From: Lachnospiraceae bacterium
Lineage (GTDB): Bacteria > Bacillota > Clostridia > Lachnospirales > Lachnospiraceae
Length of the DNA stretch: 64,000 nt
Assembly: GCA_021199655.1 (NCBI GenBank)
Contig: JAJQHQ010000052.1
Coordinates: 58,274 to 122,273, forward strand
Direction of reading: 5' to 3'
The notes below the pieces were generated by a model. The model was not told where the DNA came from. It searched no databases and saw nothing but the letters and a program-made list of their open reading frames with translations. Below, piece after piece: positions 62,392 to 64,000 of the stretch; the first letter of the stretch is position 1; each line of letters begins with the position of its first letter. The position numbers were made by a program, and so were the translations under genes.

Positions 62392-62766
62392 CTAACATGC
62401 GAGTACCTCATCCAATTCCTCTGTATCATCAATTTCAAATTCATCATCCAAGGTTCTATACTTGGGAGGAACATCTTCTGCAGGAATTTCTTTCACAACT
62501 GTGGTTTCGTTCCATTCTCCCAGTTCTTCTTCCAGAGAATAATTTTTTGAACCCTCCTGATATTTATTCCCAACCTTTCTATAAAAATGTGCCGCCCCCA
62601 ACAGTATTCCTCTGACACGACTTTTAATTTTATCTACAACCGTCCTCATCAAATTAAGTGCTTTTTCAAAAAATCTGGACAGGGCATTTTTAACTTTTAC
62701 AAAAGCTGATTTAATCTTCTCTACTCCTATATAAAAGATTCCTTTGATGTTATTAAGTATTCCCAT
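62392..62766 (-). CDS. Small amphipathic-helix protein of the AAA+ cluster
   Basis: 124 residues. The first 60 residues are basic amphipathic helix (IKGIFYIGVEKIKSAFVKVK and FFEKALNLMRTVVDKIKSR), able to lie on a membrane surface. Next comes GAAHFYRKVGNKYQEGSKNY and an acidic tail ending DDTEELDEVLAC. Acidic tails of small proteins are often recognised by AAA+ ATPases; here the ATPase is encoded immediately upstream and overlaps it by 14 bases. This gives a testable substrate-unfoldase or ESCRT-like idea, without direct proof. Confidence 0.55.
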   Translation of the reverse strand: MGILNNIKGIFYIGVEKIKSAFVKVKNALSRFFEKALNLMRTVVDKIKSRVRGILLGAAHFYRKVGNKYQEGSKNYSLEEELGEWNETTVVKEIPAEDVPPKYRTLDDEFEIDDTEELDEVLAC

Positions 62767-63691
62767 TTTTTTCTCCTTTTCTAATTTGTTTTAATGCATA
62801 TTCTTCAGTAACTTTTCTTGTTGTAATCTCATACCCGCCATTCATATCTGACTTGGACTGCGCGATTTTAGATGCATAATCAGATACGTCTGAATATGAA
62901 ATACTCTTGCCCTTGTTTGCCGCCATTATCGCAGCTTTTAATACAATAGTCGAAATATCAGCGCCTGTAAGATTTTCAACTTTACTTATTCTGTCAATAA
63001 GAGCCCCCCTTTCTGTCACAGGCAATTGTTGAATCAAATAATGCTCCCATATTTTTCTTCTTGCATTTTCATCAGGTAATTCAAATTTTATATGGGTAAA
63101 TATTCTTCGGAAAAATGCCGAATCAAAATTCTGTATAAAATTTGTTGTAAAAGTAACAACCCCTTCGTATTCATCCAGTAATTTCAGGAGAGTATTTCTT
63201 GTCTGATTAGCGCTGACATCTGTTGCGTTTTGCATGGAAGTTACTCTTTTTGAAAGCATTGCATCCGCCTCATCAAACAAAACAACAACATCGTTTGCTC
63301 TGGCATACTCGAATAAAGCAACGAGATTCTTTGATGTCTCTCCCACATACTTTGATTCTAATTCCGCATAATTAACAATTACCAAATCCTTATTCAGTTC
63401 TTTTGCAATTCCATGCGCTGTCATTGTTTTACCTGTCCCAGATGGGCCATATAAGTTAATACACAGATTATGATGCTTTATCACTGTGTTTAATCCCCAT
63501 TTATTAAAAATAAGGTCATTATACTTTATTAGCGATAAAGCATTATCCAGCTCCTCTCTTACAGAGTCTGATAATATAACATCATCAAGACTATATTGTG
63601 GTTGAGATATCCGAAAAGAAATTATTTTATTCTTTTTTTCCTTTCCCGGTATATTATCACTCTCTTTCTCTGGAAGATGATTTATCGGCAT
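62753..63691 (-). CDS. Classical AAA ATPase (FtsH/proteasomal type) of the AAA+ cluster
   Basis: 312 residues. Walker A is LYGPSGTGKTMTAHGIA, Walker B VVVLFDEADAML, and the second region of homology includes FDSAFFRRIFTHIKFELPD with the Arg fingers; the lid has TGADISTIVLKAAI. This is the classical AAA clade (as in FtsH, p97 and Vps4), not the helicase or transposition types. There is one AAA ring and no protease domain, so it would remodel proteins. AAGGGGG lies seven bases before the ATG. It is the promoter-proximal gene of the operon, with AT-rich codon use unlike the sbc or nrd genes. Confidence 0.88.
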   Translation of the reverse strand: MPINHLPEKESDNIPGKEKKNKIISFRISQPQYSLDDVILSDSVREELDNALSLIKYNDLIFNKWGLNTVIKHHNLCINLYGPSGTGKTMTAHGIAKELNKDLVIVNYAELESKYVGETSKNLVALFEYARANDVVVLFDEADAMLSKRVTSMQNATDVSANQTRNTLLKLLDEYEGVVTFTTNFIQNFDSAFFRRIFTHIKFELPDENARRKIWEHYLIQQLPVTERGALIDRISKVENLTGADISTIVLKAAIMAANKGKSISYSDVSDYASKIAQSKSDMNGGYEITTRKVTEEYALKQIRKGEKNGNT

Positions 63692-63793
63692 TTTACTTAC
63701 CCCCTTAGGTCAGTGTCTATTGTTGGCTTAAATTTGCTTTTCTCTAGACCTGATTGAAATATTTAAATTTTTTCAATTTCTACTTATCTTTCC

Positions 63794-63822
63794 TTCATAG
63801 ATTAAACTTTCTTTGAGTACAA
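63794..63822 (-). promoter_or_regulatory. Possible promoter of the AAA+ cluster
   Basis: On the minus strand TTGTAC (63817-63822) and TATGAA (63794-63799) are 17 bp apart, about 100 bp before the ATPase start. The match is moderate. The AT-rich gap (63692-63840) otherwise holds no gene. Confidence 0.4.
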
Positions 63823-63840
63823 TTTAATATAATCTTTCTA

Positions 63841-64000
63841 AGTTACCAACCTCCATTTGAAATGGGGGTAGTAACTCGATGGGTCTCCTTCCCGGCAGGC
63901 TCACGGCCGCATGGATGGATCTTTACACGGCGGCTGGATACTTCTCAGCCCATGTATACGCAGTGGCTTCAGCGTGAATTCCGCATTTGCAGGGACGCCC
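63841..64000. other. Possible end of an IS200/IS605-type element (cut by window)
   Basis: A hairpin with outer arms AGTTAC/GTAACT (63841-63846 with 63871-63876) encloses CTCCATTT/AAATGGGG. It is followed by CGATGGGTCT and a structured GC-rich stretch to the edge. The 10-mer CGATGGGTCT also occurs on the minus strand beside the IS200 element at about 25612-25621. This GC-rich stretch differs sharply from the AT-rich operon next to it. It could be a right end with its guide-RNA-like region, but no TnpB reading frame can be confirmed here. Confidence 0.35.

Overview
The window looks like a chromosome segment of an anaerobic Gram-positive gut Clostridium, most likely Lachnospiraceae. The evidence is the gene order yicC-remA-gmk-rpoZ-rimO-pgsA, two oxygen-sensitive class III ribonucleotide reductases, ThiT under a TPP riboswitch, a FeoA-FeoB fusion, strong Shine-Dalgarno sites and LPXTG-type surface proteins. 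The core genes are GC-rich. The transposition genes (32.7-40.2 kb) and the last cluster (58.3-63.7 kb) are visibly AT-rich and were probably acquired.

Layout. 0-3.2 kb: an NrdG-type activase (cut by the window edge) and an NrdD with a fused redoxin domain. 3.3-8.9 kb: a minus-strand housekeeping operon. 9.3-15.3 kb: rqcH, a feoA-feoB fusion and a PurF-like protein lacking the N-terminal catalytic Cys. 15.5-22.4 kb: one 2309-residue Cna_B-repeat surface protein. 23.0-25.2 kb: a second, canonical nrdD behind two NrdR-like boxes. 25.26-40.24 kb: a Tn7-like transposon, inserted 17 bp after the nrdD stop codon. 40.3-44.2 kb: nrdG, the cognate of the second nrdD, then thiT and small membrane or hypothetical genes. 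44.4-52.6 kb: sbcDC, a HAD phosphatase, larB, an inositol monophosphatase and a DapF-like protein without its catalytic cysteines. 52.7-58.2 kb: a group of ATPase/nuclease genes (AAA + PD-(D/E)XK, ATPase + DUF234, an Rpn remnant, a NERD helicase). 58.3-63.7 kb: a tight seven-gene AAA+ ATPase/membrane-protein operon that I cannot match to any named system. The last bases look like the end of an IS200/IS605-type element.

The Tn7-like element has 20-bp TnsB-type repeats at both ends (four clear on the left, three on the right), matching TGA...TCA termini, and the gene order tnsB-tnsC-tniQ/tnsD-tnsA. Its cargo is an IS200-type tnpA element and a six-gene operon. That operon encodes a membrane-anchored protein, a large secreted beta-helix-like protein, three small secreted paralogs sharing a C-terminal beta-strand motif, and an LPXTG-type wall protein. 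Its promoter runs directly into a (CTGT)14 tract, so the operon may be phase variable. I infer that the element moves a cell-surface assembly and uses the conserved end of nrdD as its attachment site.

The two strongest candidates for undescribed biology are this surface-operon transposon and the seven-gene AAA+ cluster. Smaller oddities are a string of perfect hairpins translated in frame inside the first nrdD, two enzyme-family members missing catalytic cysteines, and a dispersed short palindrome into which the transposon appears to have inserted.
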